DNA from: Williamsia maris
Lineage (GTDB): Bacteria > Actinomycetota > Actinomycetes > Mycobacteriales > Mycobacteriaceae
Direction of reading: 5' to 3'
Assembly (NCBI RefSeq): GCF_024171815.1
Contig: NZ_JAMTCJ010000002.1
Span: forward strand, 434,001 to 498,000
DNA length: 64,000 bases
Below the pieces are notes generated by a model. That model was not told where the DNA came from, did not search any database, and saw only the letters and a list, made by a program, of their open reading frames with translations. Below, one piece after another: positions 18,125 to 26,496 of this stretch. Numbering within the stretch: the stretch's first letter is position 1; every line of letters begins with the position of its first letter. Position numbers and translations under genes: made by a program.

Positions 18125-18358
18125 GTGGCACCCTTTCTACAGCTCCAATGGCGCGGGAAGCACACGAACTCAGTCGTCCTCCTCGTTAATGCGGACCCTT
18201 CCGTCACTTCGGTGGAGTGCGTCACTGTCAAAGCTCTTGACGACTACTGGTTCGTCGCTGCCGAACGGTGCGAGGCGGCGGGCACCGTCGTCGCATTTGG
18301 TCCAGACTCCACCGTCGGATCGGGCCTCGGTGCGGTCGGCCACTTGGTCTTCACGTGA
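18125..18358 (+). CDS. Possible small protein downstream of the NTPase gene (unrecognised)
   Basis: 77-codon frame from a GTG, 21 bp after the NTPase stop. It reads APFLQLQWRGKHTNSVVLLV ... ECVTVKALDDYWFVAAERCE ... TVVAFGPDST. I do not recognise it. Composition returns toward the host here. It could be a third small component of the module, a remnant, or chance. Confidence 0.25.
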   Translation: MAPFLQLQWRGKHTNSVVLLVNADPSVTSVECVTVKALDDYWFVAAERCEAAGTVVAFGPDSTVGSGLGAVGHLVFT

Positions 18359-18437
18359 GGTGCACGGCGGATACGCGACGGCGATGATCGCCCCCGCGGC
18401 CGAGGTGTCCGCTGCACCCAAGCAGTGGATCCCTCAA

Positions 18438-18462
18438 CATGCCGCAGATCTTTTGCGGCATG
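18438..18462 (+). terminator. Hairpin downstream of the island module
   Basis: CATGCCGCA-GATCTTT-TGCGGCATG is a perfect 9-bp inverted repeat with a T-containing loop, about 335 bp after the NTPase stop and just before the oxidoreductase remnant. It may terminate transcription of the island genes. Confidence 0.45.
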
Positions 18463-18469
18463 ACTGCGG

Positions 18470-19010
18470 CGGCGAATGCTGGCGTGGATGGGCGGGCCCC
18501 GGCGACACCGTTCTGCCGCACGGGGCGTTGGGCGCGGTCGGTGTCGCGTTGCGCAGCTGGAGCGTCGACCGGAGATCCGGGTGGTCGAGACGACCGGCAA
18601 CGCGAGCGCCAGGACCGTGGCTCCGTTTCTGTGGGGTGCCCGTCCGCTGTGGCACCGGACTGCTCAACCGGGTTCTCACAGAGGGTCCGGTCGACGCCGT
18701 GGGCGATAATGAGGCGGTCGAGGTCTCGGTCGCGCTGGTCGCCGATCGTCGCGCATCGTCGCGCATCGTCACCATAGCGGCGCCCGCACGTGACGCGGCC
18801 GAGGGGTTCGCAGCGTGGCCGGGACCAAGCCCGACAGCAACGTCTACCGGGACGGCAACCGTGCCGAGCCCATCGACCTTGCGTCGGCGGGCCAGTTCGT
18901 GGCGCCGAGCGAGCACTTTTCCGCCGTCGCGGCGGTCTCGGTGCTCGAGCTGGTGGCGGTCACACAGGCGACAAGGTGGCCCCGTCGACCCAGGTGGCGC
19001 CGACAGCTGT
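18470..19010 (+). pseudogene. Decayed MDR-family (zinc-type alcohol dehydrogenase/quinone oxidoreductase) gene fragment
   Basis: Pieces of the C-terminal Rossmann half of an NADP-dependent oxidoreductase appear in order but in different frames. They are GPGDTVLPHGALGAVGVA (dinucleotide-binding loop), AQLERRPEIRVVETTGNAS, CGTGLLNRVLTEGPVDAVG with EVSVALVADR and RIVTIAAPARDAAEGFA, then AGTKPDSNVYRDGNRAEPID with LASAGQFVAPS, then GGHTGDKVAPST near the end. At least three frameshifts separate them, and the N-terminal GroES-like half is missing. It is a remnant next to the island, probably disrupted by insertion or deletion there. Confidence 0.7.
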
Positions 19011-19062
19011 TTCACGCACATTTACACGGGCAGGACGGAATGGAAGCGGATTACCGACGAGG

Positions 19063-19203
19063 CTAAACACGCGACGCGACCTCCGTGGCAATCAGCGCAC
19101 ACTCGATGACACGGTTCCGCACCATCGGCGGCTCTCCGTCACACACAACGCACGTTTCACACCGCCGACAATGCGGAAAGCCAGTTCCGATGGCGCTTTC
19201 CAC
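19063..19203 (-). CDS. Possible 45-residue Cys-rich protein (unrecognised)
   Basis: Short frame from a GTG, 4 bases after the response-regulator stop on the same strand. It encodes ESAIGTGFPHCRRCETCVVC then DGEPPMVRNRVIECALIATE. Four cysteines in a C-x2-C-x2-C-x2-C run suggest metal binding. There is no clear ribosome-binding site, and it could be chance or a gene remnant. Confidence 0.22.
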   Translation of the reverse strand: MESAIGTGFPHCRRCETCVVCDGEPPMVRNRVIECALIATEVASRV

Positions 19204-19207
19204 CCAG

Positions 19208-19888
19208 TCAGCCCGTCCTGCCCCGGTATTTGCGGACCGGGCGGCCCGCACGGCCGTACTGCAGACGCACCTCGAGAACGCCGGATTCCAGGTAGTGCTC
19301 GAGGTAGCGGCGTGCGCTGACCCGGGAGATGCCCACGGCCTCGGCGCACTCGGTGGCCGAGAACTCCGCTCCGCCGGCGACGGCGTCGAGGATGAGGGTT
19401 CCGGTCTCCGGGGACAGTCCCTTGGGGAAGCGCTCGGCCGTCTCGCCCGGGCTTGTCGGGGATCCGGCGCCGAACAGCGAGTCGACGAGACTCTGATCGG
19501 CCTCGCCGCTGCGCAACGCCGAGAACCGGGTCGCGAACGCCTCGAGCTTGTCGCGCAGCTGCGGGTACTCGAACGGCTTGATGAGGTAGTCGGCCGCACC
19601 GCCGCTCAGTGCGTCGGCGACCGTGTCGACCTCGCGTGCGGCGGTGATCATGATGACGCCGACCGGATCCTTCGCCGCACGCAACTCACGGAGGACGTCG
19701 AGACCTGAGGCGTCGGGGAGATGGACGTCGAGCAGGATCAGATCCGGACGCAGCGTGGCAACGCTCGCGCGTGCCTCGGCGGCCGAGTGCGCGACGCCGA
19801 CGGCGTGGAATCCGTCGGTGGCCTCGACGAATCGACGGTGGATGTCGGCCACCATGAAGTCGTCGTCGACCACCAGCACTGTGGGCAC
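19208..19888 (-). CDS. CitB/DcuR-type response regulator
   Basis: 226 residues. Receiver domain with VLVVDDDFMVADIHRRFVE, phospho-acceptor Asp54 (LILLDVHLPDASGLDVL) and the conserved Lys in YLIKPFEYPQLRDKL. The C-terminal DNA-binding domain is of the CitB class (SATECAEAVGISRVSARRYLEHYLESG). It lies 31 bp downstream of its cognate kinase. By family and by its divergent position next to tctCBA, it probably activates that tricarboxylate transporter operon in response to an external di/tricarboxylate. Confidence 0.93.
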   Translation of the reverse strand: MPTVLVVDDDFMVADIHRRFVEATDGFHAVGVAHSAAEARASVATLRPDLILLDVHLPDASGLDVLRELRAAKDPVGVIMITAAREVDTVADALSGGAADYLIKPFEYPQLRDKLEAFATRFSALRSGEADQSLVDSLFGAGSPTSPGETAERFPKGLSPETGTLILDAVAGGAEFSATECAEAVGISRVSARRYLEHYLESGVLEVRLQYGRAGRPVRKYRGRTG

Positions 19889-19919
19889 TGCTTCCTCCTA
19901 CTCGTGTCGTGGGCGGTCG

Positions 19920-21569
19920 TCAGCCGAGCGGCATGCGAACGCGGAATCGTGCGCCACCGGATTCGGCGTCGTCGATGGTGGCCGTGCCACCGTGTTGAGC
20001 GCTGACCAGACGCACGAGCGCCAGACCGATCCCCCGCCCGCCCGGGGTGTCGGCCTTCGAGGTCACCCCCCGCGAGAAGATCAACTCACGTTTCTCGGGC
20101 GGTACACCGGGGCCGGAGTCGACGACCTCGACGCAGAGATCGGGGACGTCCGAGGTCGAATCGTCGCGCACGAGGACGGTGATCGATCGCGAGCCGTGGT
20201 CGCGGGACACATCGAGCGCGTTGTCCACGAGGTTGCCGACGACGGTGATCACGTCGGTCGACAGCGCGGGGTCGAGGGCTCGCAGCCGCGACGACGGGTC
20301 GAGCGTCAGACGGACGCCGGTCTCGGCCGCCAGCGACGTCTTGGCGATCAGCAACGCGGCGACGGCCGGGTCTCCGATGTGCGCGGTGATGGACTCGCTG
20401 ATCTCCGCGCGTCGCCGCGTCAGGGTCCCCACGAAGGTGGTGACGTCGTCGTAGGCGCCCAGTTGTGCGAGGCCGGAGATGGTGTGGAGTTGGTTGGCGA
20501 ACTCGTGTGTCTGGGCCCGGAGGGTGTCGGTCACACTCTTGTGCGAGGTCAGCTGGCTCTGCATGGACGCGAGTTCGGTGCTGTCACGCATGGTGGTCAC
20601 CGACCCGATGTGTTGACCCCGACTCTCGGCTCGTCTGCTGGTCGCGCTGCGGCGGTTCAACGCCAGCACCCGCGTGGACGTCGTCACGATGACGTCCTCC
20701 ACATCGCCCGGTGACAGCAGGATCTCGCGGACACCGGCGTCCATGCCCGATTCGGCCACCGGCGTGCCCACCACGTCGGGCTCGAGGTGGAGCAGGGCGC
20801 GGGCACTGTCGTTGATCATCGTGATGCGTCCGTCGTTGCCGACTGCGATGACGCCTTCGGCAATGCTGTGCAACAACGCCTCTCGGTGGTCGGCGAGGCC
20901 GGCGATCTCCGCGGTCTCCATTCCCAGGGTGTGTCGTCGGATGCGACGGGAGAGCAGCCACGACCCGACCGCCCCGACACCCGCGCCGATACCCAGGTAG
21001 ATCAGCAGGCGAGCGCCCGCGTCGGACAACAGCATCCACGTCGACGGGTAGTTCTCCGAGACGGTCACCACCGCCAGGACCCGCCCGTCGGTGTCGAGGA
21101 TCGGGACGTGACCGGCGATGGATCGTCGGCCGTCGATGTCGACGTCGCCGGACCACCCCCGCCCGCCCAGGACGTCGCTGTCACCGAGGTCGGCGTCACC
21201 CCGCACCCTCGTCGGATCGGTGGAGACCATAACCCTGCCGTTCGGGGACACGATCTCGGCCACCGTGGCACCCGACAACGCGACCGCCCGGTCCACGTCG
21301 GGAGCGAGCACCTGCGCGACCTGCGGGGCGGCCAACTGCTCACGGACGATCGGCGTCGAGGCGAGGCTCTCGGCGACCGACAGCATGCGCCCGCCCGCGA
21401 TGTCGCGGAACTCCTTGGTCGACTGGTGTATGGAGACCGCGGCGACCGCGCCGAGGACCACGGCGACCACCAGCAGCTGCAGCACGAGGAACTGGCCCGC
21501 CAGGGAGCGACCTCGGCGGCCGGGACGTCCCGGACCTCGCCGCGGACGGACATTCGGTCGCGACCACAA
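19920..21569 (-). CDS. CitA/DcuS-type sensor histidine kinase
   Basis: About 549 residues from a TTG at 21569; no better start is visible. In order: a membrane segment (~27-48), an extracytoplasmic PDC/sCache domain (~50-175), a second membrane segment (~182-200), a cytosolic PAS domain (IAEGVIAVGNDGRITMINDSA), then the kinase. The H-box is THEFANQLHTISGL, as in the CitA/DcuS family, with N-box NLVDNALDVS and G-boxes VDSGPGVP and GRGIGLALV. The PDC domain of this family binds carboxylates directly. It forms an operon with the regulator at 19208 and diverges from tctC. Confidence 0.92.
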   Translation of the reverse strand: MWSRPNVRPRRGPGRPGRRGRSLAGQFLVLQLLVVAVVLGAVAAVSIHQSTKEFRDIAGGRMLSVAESLASTPIVREQLAAPQVAQVLAPDVDRAVALSGATVAEIVSPNGRVMVSTDPTRVRGDADLGDSDVLGGRGWSGDVDIDGRRSIAGHVPILDTDGRVLAVVTVSENYPSTWMLLSDAGARLLIYLGIGAGVGAVGSWLLSRRIRRHTLGMETAEIAGLADHREALLHSIAEGVIAVGNDGRITMINDSARALLHLEPDVVGTPVAESGMDAGVREILLSPGDVEDVIVTTSTRVLALNRRSATSRRAESRGQHIGSVTTMRDSTELASMQSQLTSHKSVTDTLRAQTHEFANQLHTISGLAQLGAYDDVTTFVGTLTRRRAEISESITAHIGDPAVAALLIAKTSLAAETGVRLTLDPSSRLRALDPALSTDVITVVGNLVDNALDVSRDHGSRSITVLVRDDSTSDVPDLCVEVVDSGPGVPPEKRELIFSRGVTSKADTPGGRGIGLALVRLVSAQHGGTATIDDAESGGARFRVRMPLG

Positions 21570-21594
21570 AGAACACTACTTTCGTTGGGTCCGA

Positions 21595-21616
21595 AAAGGT
21601 GACGTGGCTCACCTTT
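21595..21616. promoter_or_regulatory. Inverted repeat between the CitAB-like system and tctC
   Basis: AAAGGTGA-CGTGGC-TCACCTTT is a perfect 8-bp inverted repeat with a 6-base spacer in the ~100-bp divergent intergenic region. It is a good candidate binding site for the adjacent response regulator, controlling tctCBA and possibly its own operon. Assignment is by position only. Confidence 0.5.
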
Positions 21617-21672
21617 GGCTTCATGCTTGGCCTCGATCACAGTCTCACATCATCAACACGAATCGAGGACCG

Positions 21673-22641
21673 ATGCGCAAACGGCTGGGCGCCATCCTGG
21701 CGCTGCTGCTGCTCGTCGCGGCGTGCGGCGTCACCCGCGGCGACGACGGCGAGGGCTTGCACCGCATCCGCATGATGGTGCCCAACAGCCCCGGCGGCGG
21801 GTACGACCTCACCGCCCGCACCGCGGTGAAGGTGATGGAGGACAAGGACATCACCGGACGCGTCGAGGTGTTCAACGTCATCGGGGCGGGCGGCACCGTG
21901 GCGATGGCGCGGTTGATGAACGAGTCCGGCAACGACGATCTCATGATGATGATGGGTCTCGGGGTCGTCGGCGCCGGCTACACCAACGGCTCCACGGCGC
22001 GCGTGTCGAACGCGACGCCACTGGCGAAGATGGTCGAAGAGCCCGAAGGCATTCTGGTACCTGCGGATTCACCGTTCAAGACCGTCGACGACCTTGTGCG
22101 GGCATGGCGCGCCAACCCGTCGTCGGTGTCGATCGGCGGCGGTTCGTCACCCGGCGGACCCGACCACCTTTTCCCGATGGAGACCGCCGAGGCGGTGGGG
22201 ATCGATCCCACGAAGGTCAACTACATCTCCTACGACGGCGGCGGCGATCTGCTGACGGCCCTGTTGGGCAACAAGATCGCGGCCGGCACCTCCGGTCTGG
22301 GCGAGTACGTCGACCAGATCGAGGCAGGCCAGGTGCGCGTCCTCGCGGTCTCCGGATCCGAGCGGGTGGCCGACGTCGATGCACCCACGCTGCGCGAGGC
22401 GGGAATCGACCTCGAGTTCACCAACTGGCGCGGCGTGCTCGCGCCGCCCGGGCTGTCCGACGCCGCACGCGACGAGATGGTCGCCGCACTGACGGAGCTG
22501 CACGGGACCGACGAATGGAGAGAAGCGTTGAGCAAGAACGGCTGGACGGACGCGTTCGAGACGGGCGAACCCTTCGCGCAGTTCCTGCGTGAGCAGGATC
22601 AGCGGGTCGAGTCCACGCTGACCGAGTTGGGGTTGGTATGA
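21673..22641 (+). CDS. tctC: Tripartite tricarboxylate transporter substrate-binding lipoprotein TctC
   Basis: 322-residue extracytoplasmic solute-binding protein (Bug/TctC family). The N-terminus is a lipoprotein signal ending LLLVAACG, so the mature Cys is lipid-anchored, as expected in an actinobacterium. Family motifs are VPNSPGGGYDLTAR, GGGSSPGGPDHLFPM and GVLAPPGLSD. GAGGA precedes the ATG. It is the first gene of tctC-tctB-tctA-uspA, with an ATGA overlap to tctB. The substrate is probably a di/tricarboxylate, but the family is broad. Confidence 0.92.
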   Translation: MRKRLGAILALLLLVAACGVTRGDDGEGLHRIRMMVPNSPGGGYDLTARTAVKVMEDKDITGRVEVFNVIGAGGTVAMARLMNESGNDDLMMMMGLGVVGAGYTNGSTARVSNATPLAKMVEEPEGILVPADSPFKTVDDLVRAWRANPSSVSIGGGSSPGGPDHLFPMETAEAVGIDPTKVNYISYDGGGDLLTALLGNKIAAGTSGLGEYVDQIEAGQVRVLAVSGSERVADVDAPTLREAGIDLEFTNWRGVLAPPGLSDAARDEMVAALTELHGTDEWREALSKNGWTDAFETGEPFAQFLREQDQRVESTLTELGLV

Positions 22642-23171
22642 CCGCCACACTGAACCGTCCCGAGGGTCCGGAGGAGACCGAGTCCGAACGTCCCGACTGG
22701 GCACAGCTCGTCGTGTGCGCCGTGATGGTCGTGGTCGGGGTGTTCCTGATCGTCGACGCCATGTCGTTGACGGCCGAGTTCGCGAAAGTCGACCCCGTCG
22801 GTCCGAAGCTCTTCCCGCTCGTCATCGGGATCGGTCTCCTGGTCTGCTCGGTGCTTCTGGCCATCGCGACGTGGCGGGGCAGTCGGGGGACGCCCGATGA
22901 CGGCGAGGACATCGACACCTCCGCTCCCGCGGACTGGAAGACGGTCGGGCTGCTGGTTCTCCTGTTCATCGCGACCATCGCCCTGGTCGACGTGCTCGGT
23001 TGGGTGATCGTGGGCGCCGGCCTGTTCGGCGGCGCGGCGACCATCCTCGGCAACCGGCACTGGGTCCGCAATCTCGCGATCGGTCTCGCGCTGTCGCTGA
23101 TCAGTTTCTATGCGTTCTACGTCGGACTCGGGATCCCGTTGTCCGCAGGCATTCTGGACGGGATCCTCTGA
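22638..23171 (+). CDS. tctB: Tripartite tricarboxylate transporter small membrane subunit TctB
   Basis: 177 residues with four predicted membrane segments ([40 protein letters not shown] and two near the C-terminus), the standard TctB layout. The segment [19 protein letters not shown] is typical. It overlaps tctC and tctA by a few bases at each end, so stoichiometric coupled translation is likely. Confidence 0.92.
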   Translation: MTATLNRPEGPEETESERPDWAQLVVCAVMVVVGVFLIVDAMSLTAEFAKVDPVGPKLFPLVIGIGLLVCSVLLAIATWRGSRGTPDDGEDIDTSAPADWKTVGLLVLLFIATIALVDVLGWVIVGAGLFGGAATILGNRHWVRNLAIGLALSLISFYAFYVGLGIPLSAGILDGIL

Positions 23172-24700
23172 TGGACAACCTCAATTGGCTGATGAACGGT
23201 TTCGCCGAGGCGGCGACACCGATGAACTTGCTCTATGCGTGCATCGGCGTCCTGCTGGGCACCGCGGTCGGGGTCCTGCCCGGCATCGGGCCGGCCATGA
23301 CCGTCGCGCTCCTTCTCCCGATCACCTACAACGTCAGCCCCAGTGCGGCATTCATCATGTTCGCCGGTATCTACTACGGCGGTATGTACGGCGGGTCGAC
23401 GACCTCGATCCTGCTGAACACCCCGGGTGAGTCGTCGTCGGTCATCACCGCCATCGAGGGCAACAAGATGGCCAGGGCGGGGCGCGCCGCGCAGGCCCTT
23501 GCCACCGCCGCGATCGGATCGTTCGTCGCCGGATCCATCGGCACCGTGTTGCTGGTGCTCTTCGCGCCGATCGTCTCGAAGTTCGCGGTGTCCCTCGGCG
23601 CCCCGTCCTATCTGGCCATCATGCTGTTGGCATTGGTCGCGGTCACCGCCGTTCTCGGCAGTTCCAAACTGCGCGGATGCATCTCGCTGCTGCTGGGCCT
23701 GGCGATAGGGCTGGTCGGGATCGACTTCCTGACCGGACAGCCGCGCGCCACCTTCGGTATCGCCCAGCTGTCCGACGGCATCGACATCGTCGTGATCGCC
23801 GTCGCGGTGTTCGCCCTCGGTGAGGCTCTCTGGGTCGCTGCGCACCTGCGGCGCAAGCCCGCCGAGGTCATCCCCGTCGGGCGGCCGTGGATGGGCAAGA
23901 GTGATTGGAAGCGTTCCTGGAAGCCGTGGTTGCGCGGTACCGCATTCGGCTTCCCGTTCGGAGCGCTTCCCGCCGGCGGCGCCGAGCTACCGACCTTCCT
24001 CTCCTACATCACCGAGAAGAAGCTCACCAAGCACCCGGAGGAGTTCGGCAAGGGCGCCATCGAGGGTGTCGCCGGTCCGGAGGCGGCCAACAATGCCTCG
24101 GCTGCAGGCACTCTCGTACCGATGCTCTCGCTGGGTCTGCCGACCAACGCGACCGCAGCGGTCATGCTCACCGCGTTCGTCTCCTACGGCATCCAGCCCG
24201 GACCGACACTGTTCGACAAGGAACCGCTGCTGGTCTGGACGTTGATCGCCAGCCTTTTCATCGGCAACTTCCTGCTGCTCGCACTCAACCTGCCACTCGC
24301 GCCGCTGTGGGCGAAGCTACTGCGGACACCGCGGCCCTACCTCTACGCAGGCATCCTGTTCTTCGCCGTCCTGGGTGCGTATGCGGTGAACCTGCAGTGG
24401 CTCGATCTCGCGCTGCTGCTGGTCTTCGGACTCATGGGGCTGTTGATGCGTCGATTCGGACTCCCGGTGTTGCCGTTGATCATCGGCGTCATCCTCGGGC
24501 CACGCATCGAACGCCAGCTACGCCAGACCCTGCAGCTCAACGAGGGTGACTGGAGCGGCATCTTCACCGAACCGATCGCCGTCGTCGTGTACGTCATCAT
24601 CGTGTCGTTGCTCGTGTTCCCGCTGATCGCCCGCTTCTTCGGCCATCGGACCGCCCTCACCACCGACACCACCCCCGCCCGTGAGAAGGAGAACGCATGA
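23171..24700 (+). CDS. tctA: Tripartite tricarboxylate transporter large permease TctA
   Basis: 509-residue permease with about twelve membrane segments. The N-terminal half carries [19 protein letters not shown] and [20 protein letters not shown]; the second half carries [16 protein letters not shown], then [22 protein letters not shown]. These duplicated Gly/Pro signatures define TctA. The start codon overlaps the tctB stop by one base, and the uspA start overlaps its own stop by four. Confidence 0.94.
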   Translation: MDNLNWLMNGFAEAATPMNLLYACIGVLLGTAVGVLPGIGPAMTVALLLPITYNVSPSAAFIMFAGIYYGGMYGGSTTSILLNTPGESSSVITAIEGNKMARAGRAAQALATAAIGSFVAGSIGTVLLVLFAPIVSKFAVSLGAPSYLAIMLLALVAVTAVLGSSKLRGCISLLLGLAIGLVGIDFLTGQPRATFGIAQLSDGIDIVVIAVAVFALGEALWVAAHLRRKPAEVIPVGRPWMGKSDWKRSWKPWLRGTAFGFPFGALPAGGAELPTFLSYITEKKLTKHPEEFGKGAIEGVAGPEAANNASAAGTLVPMLSLGLPTNATAAVMLTAFVSYGIQPGPTLFDKEPLLVWTLIASLFIGNFLLLALNLPLAPLWAKLLRTPRPYLYAGILFFAVLGAYAVNLQWLDLALLLVFGLMGLLMRRFGLPVLPLIIGVILGPRIERQLRQTLQLNEGDWSGIFTEPIAVVVYVIIVSLLVFPLIARFFGHRTALTTDTTPAREKENA

Positions 24701-25092
24701 TCGTCGTCGGCTACACCCCGGATGTGTACGGTCGGGCAGCCCTCGAGCACGCCATCACCGAGTCGCGGGTACGCGACACCGCCGTCACCGTGCTCAACGC
24801 GACCAAGGGGGACGCGTTGGCCGACCCCCGCTTCGCCGACTCGACCGACGTCGGCAACCTCGAGGAGATCCTCGGGGCGTCGGGCATCAGCTTCGTCGTC
24901 GAGCAGGACGTCTCGGTCGACCCGGTCGACGCCCTCCTCGACGCGATGGACCGTGACGACGCCGAACTCCTGGTCATCGGCATCCGCCACCGGTCCCCGG
25001 TCGGGAAGTTGCTCATGGGCAGTACCGCTCAGCGGTTGCTCCTCGCGTGCCCCAAGCCGGTTCTCGCGGTGAAACCCGCACTGGTGCAGTAG
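24697..25092 (+). CDS. Universal stress protein (UspA family), ATP-binding type
   Basis: 131 residues starting [20 protein letters not shown], with the C-terminal ATP-binding pattern [22 protein letters not shown] (G-x2-x-x-S-x2-G then GS). It overlaps tctA by 4 bp and is therefore the last gene of the transporter operon. UspA proteins are known partners of some TRAP-type transporters (for example TeaD with TeaABC), so a regulatory role on TctA is plausible; this is inference from coupling. Confidence 0.9.
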   Translation: MIVVGYTPDVYGRAALEHAITESRVRDTAVTVLNATKGDALADPRFADSTDVGNLEEILGASGISFVVEQDVSVDPVDALLDAMDRDDAELLVIGIRHRSPVGKLLMGSTAQRLLLACPKPVLAVKPALVQ

Positions 25093-25111
25093 TTCCATTC
25101 ACCGCCGACGG

Positions 25112-25148
25112 CAGATGCCGTGCACCCCGGTCGGGTGCACGGCATCTG
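25112..25148. terminator. Bidirectional terminator between uspA and the lipase gene
   Basis: CAGATGCCGTGCACCC and GGGTGCACGGCATCTG form a perfect 16-bp stem around a 5-base loop (CGGTC), midway between the stop codons of two convergent genes. Confidence 0.88.
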
Positions 25149-25176
25149 TCGTTCGTATCGGTCGGCGCGGAGCCGA

Positions 25177-26439
25177 TCAGTTGGGCGCGTTGAACCGGTC
25201 GTAGAAGAAGTTGTAGACCGGCACCGTGCTGAACACGTACGGCAGCGCGTGGTTCACGGCCAGCGAGGGGAAGATCGGCGGCGTGCCGTCGTTGATGACC
25301 CGCACGTTCGCCCCCTGTGCACGCCAACTCCGCACCATCTCCAGCACCTGTCCGTGCGGGATGATGTCGTCGTTGATCCCGGTGTCCACCAGAACCGGCG
25401 CGTTGGGCTTCGACTTCCCGATGAGCTGTTCGGCCAGTGCCTTCTGGATCTGCGGGTACTTCTGGGAGATCTCGAACAGCGACTTTCGCGACGTCGTCCA
25501 CTCACTGGTGCGGTGGAAGCCGTACCGGAACGCGGTGTCACCGATGCAGGAGGTCGCCAGCTTCTTCAGGGCGGCCTTGCCCGCGGGGCTCGCCTCTTTC
25601 TGGATCAACGGGCCCAGCTCGGGGTATCTCGCCACCAACCCGTTCACCGTGTAGCCGATGACGCCGGTGATGGACGAGCCGTCGACTGCCTTTAACACCT
25701 TCTGCAGGTCTGCCGGAGGCGCGCCCGCGTAGGTCGCCTTGATGTTCAGCTCGGGCGCGTACGACGACGCCATCTCGGCCGCCGACGCCGTGGCACCGCC
25801 GCCCTGGGAGTAACCCCAGAAGCCCACCGGTGAATCGGCGGGCAGCTTGCCGTAGTTCAGCGCCGCGCGGGCGCCGTCGAGGACGGCGTGTCCCTCCTCG
25901 ATGCGGTTGACGTAGGTGTGCACGCCGGGGGTTCCGAGGCCGATGTAGTCGGTCATGAGGACCCGGTAGCCCTGGTAGAGAAGCAGATTGGCGAACAGCG
26001 ATTCGTAGTTCGAGCCCAGCGTCAGGTTCTTCGTGTCCACTGAGACCGGGAAGCCGACCAGCTTCGACGGCGCGCACTGGTCGCCCTGGCCGATGGTGCC
26101 CGGAGCCATGACGATGGTCGGCCGGGCGCCCCTGCCGCGCCACGGCGCGAACGGCTCGATGTAGGTGCCGGTGACCGCTGCGGGTGTGCCGTCCTGGAGC
26201 TTGGAGGTGTACATGACCGTCGTTCCCTTACCCGGGAACGGGCGCGGATCCGCGGGGATCTGCAGGAAGATCGGTGTCGATCTCGACTTGATGATCGACC
26301 CGGGTGCGGTGTCGAAGTTGGCAGGTGGCGTGTAGAAGCTCGTCGCTGCCGATGCCGTCGGAACGGTAACGGAAGTCAGGGTCCCCGACCCGATGACACA
26401 AGCGACGGCGACCGCGATCGCGCGCAAATGTGATTTCAC
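25177..26439 (-). CDS. Secreted LIP-family lipase/esterase
   Basis: About 420 residues with a Sec signal peptide (VKSHLRAIAVAVACVIGSG ... TASA, cleavage near residue 31). It is an alpha/beta hydrolase of the secretory lipase family: nucleophile in GFWGYSQGGGAT, Asp in LVDTGINDDIIP and His in LAVNHALPY complete a plausible triad. TSCIGDTAF and other paired cysteines fit an extracytoplasmic protein. The frame also has a GTG at 26457, but GTG 26439 gives the more natural signal peptide. It is probably a triacylglycerol lipase; no partner gene is adjacent. Confidence 0.85.
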   Translation of the reverse strand: MKSHLRAIAVAVACVIGSGTLTSVTVPTASAATSFYTPPANFDTAPGSIIKSRSTPIFLQIPADPRPFPGKGTTVMYTSKLQDGTPAAVTGTYIEPFAPWRGRGARPTIVMAPGTIGQGDQCAPSKLVGFPVSVDTKNLTLGSNYESLFANLLLYQGYRVLMTDYIGLGTPGVHTYVNRIEEGHAVLDGARAALNYGKLPADSPVGFWGYSQGGGATASAAEMASSYAPELNIKATYAGAPPADLQKVLKAVDGSSITGVIGYTVNGLVARYPELGPLIQKEASPAGKAALKKLATSCIGDTAFRYGFHRTSEWTTSRKSLFEISQKYPQIQKALAEQLIGKSKPNAPVLVDTGINDDIIPHGQVLEMVRSWRAQGANVRVINDGTPPIFPSLAVNHALPYVFSTVPVYNFFYDRFNAPN

Positions 26440-26496
26440 GCACTCACCATATGACACACGTTCCTTTCTGGACAGACGACCCGGTGACTGTCCAGA

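Larger units (their letters stand above)
14260..19060. other. Accessory island (AT-richer, atypical gene content)
   Basis: The segment between the ino1 terminator and the CitB-type regulator differs from its surroundings. From 14270 to about 18110 codons ending in A/T (for example tta, ata, aaa, gta) are common, while flanking genes use them rarely. It contains a predicted amyloid-signalling cell-death pair and then a decayed oxidoreductase gene. It interrupts an otherwise housekeeping neighbourhood. No transposase or integrase is visible. Confidence 0.6.

Noticed and set aside
17955-19109. 384-codon plus-strand frame after the NTPase gene
   Set aside because: It joins an overlapping out-of-frame stretch of the NTPase gene with pieces of the decayed oxidoreductase; no continuous protein is supported.
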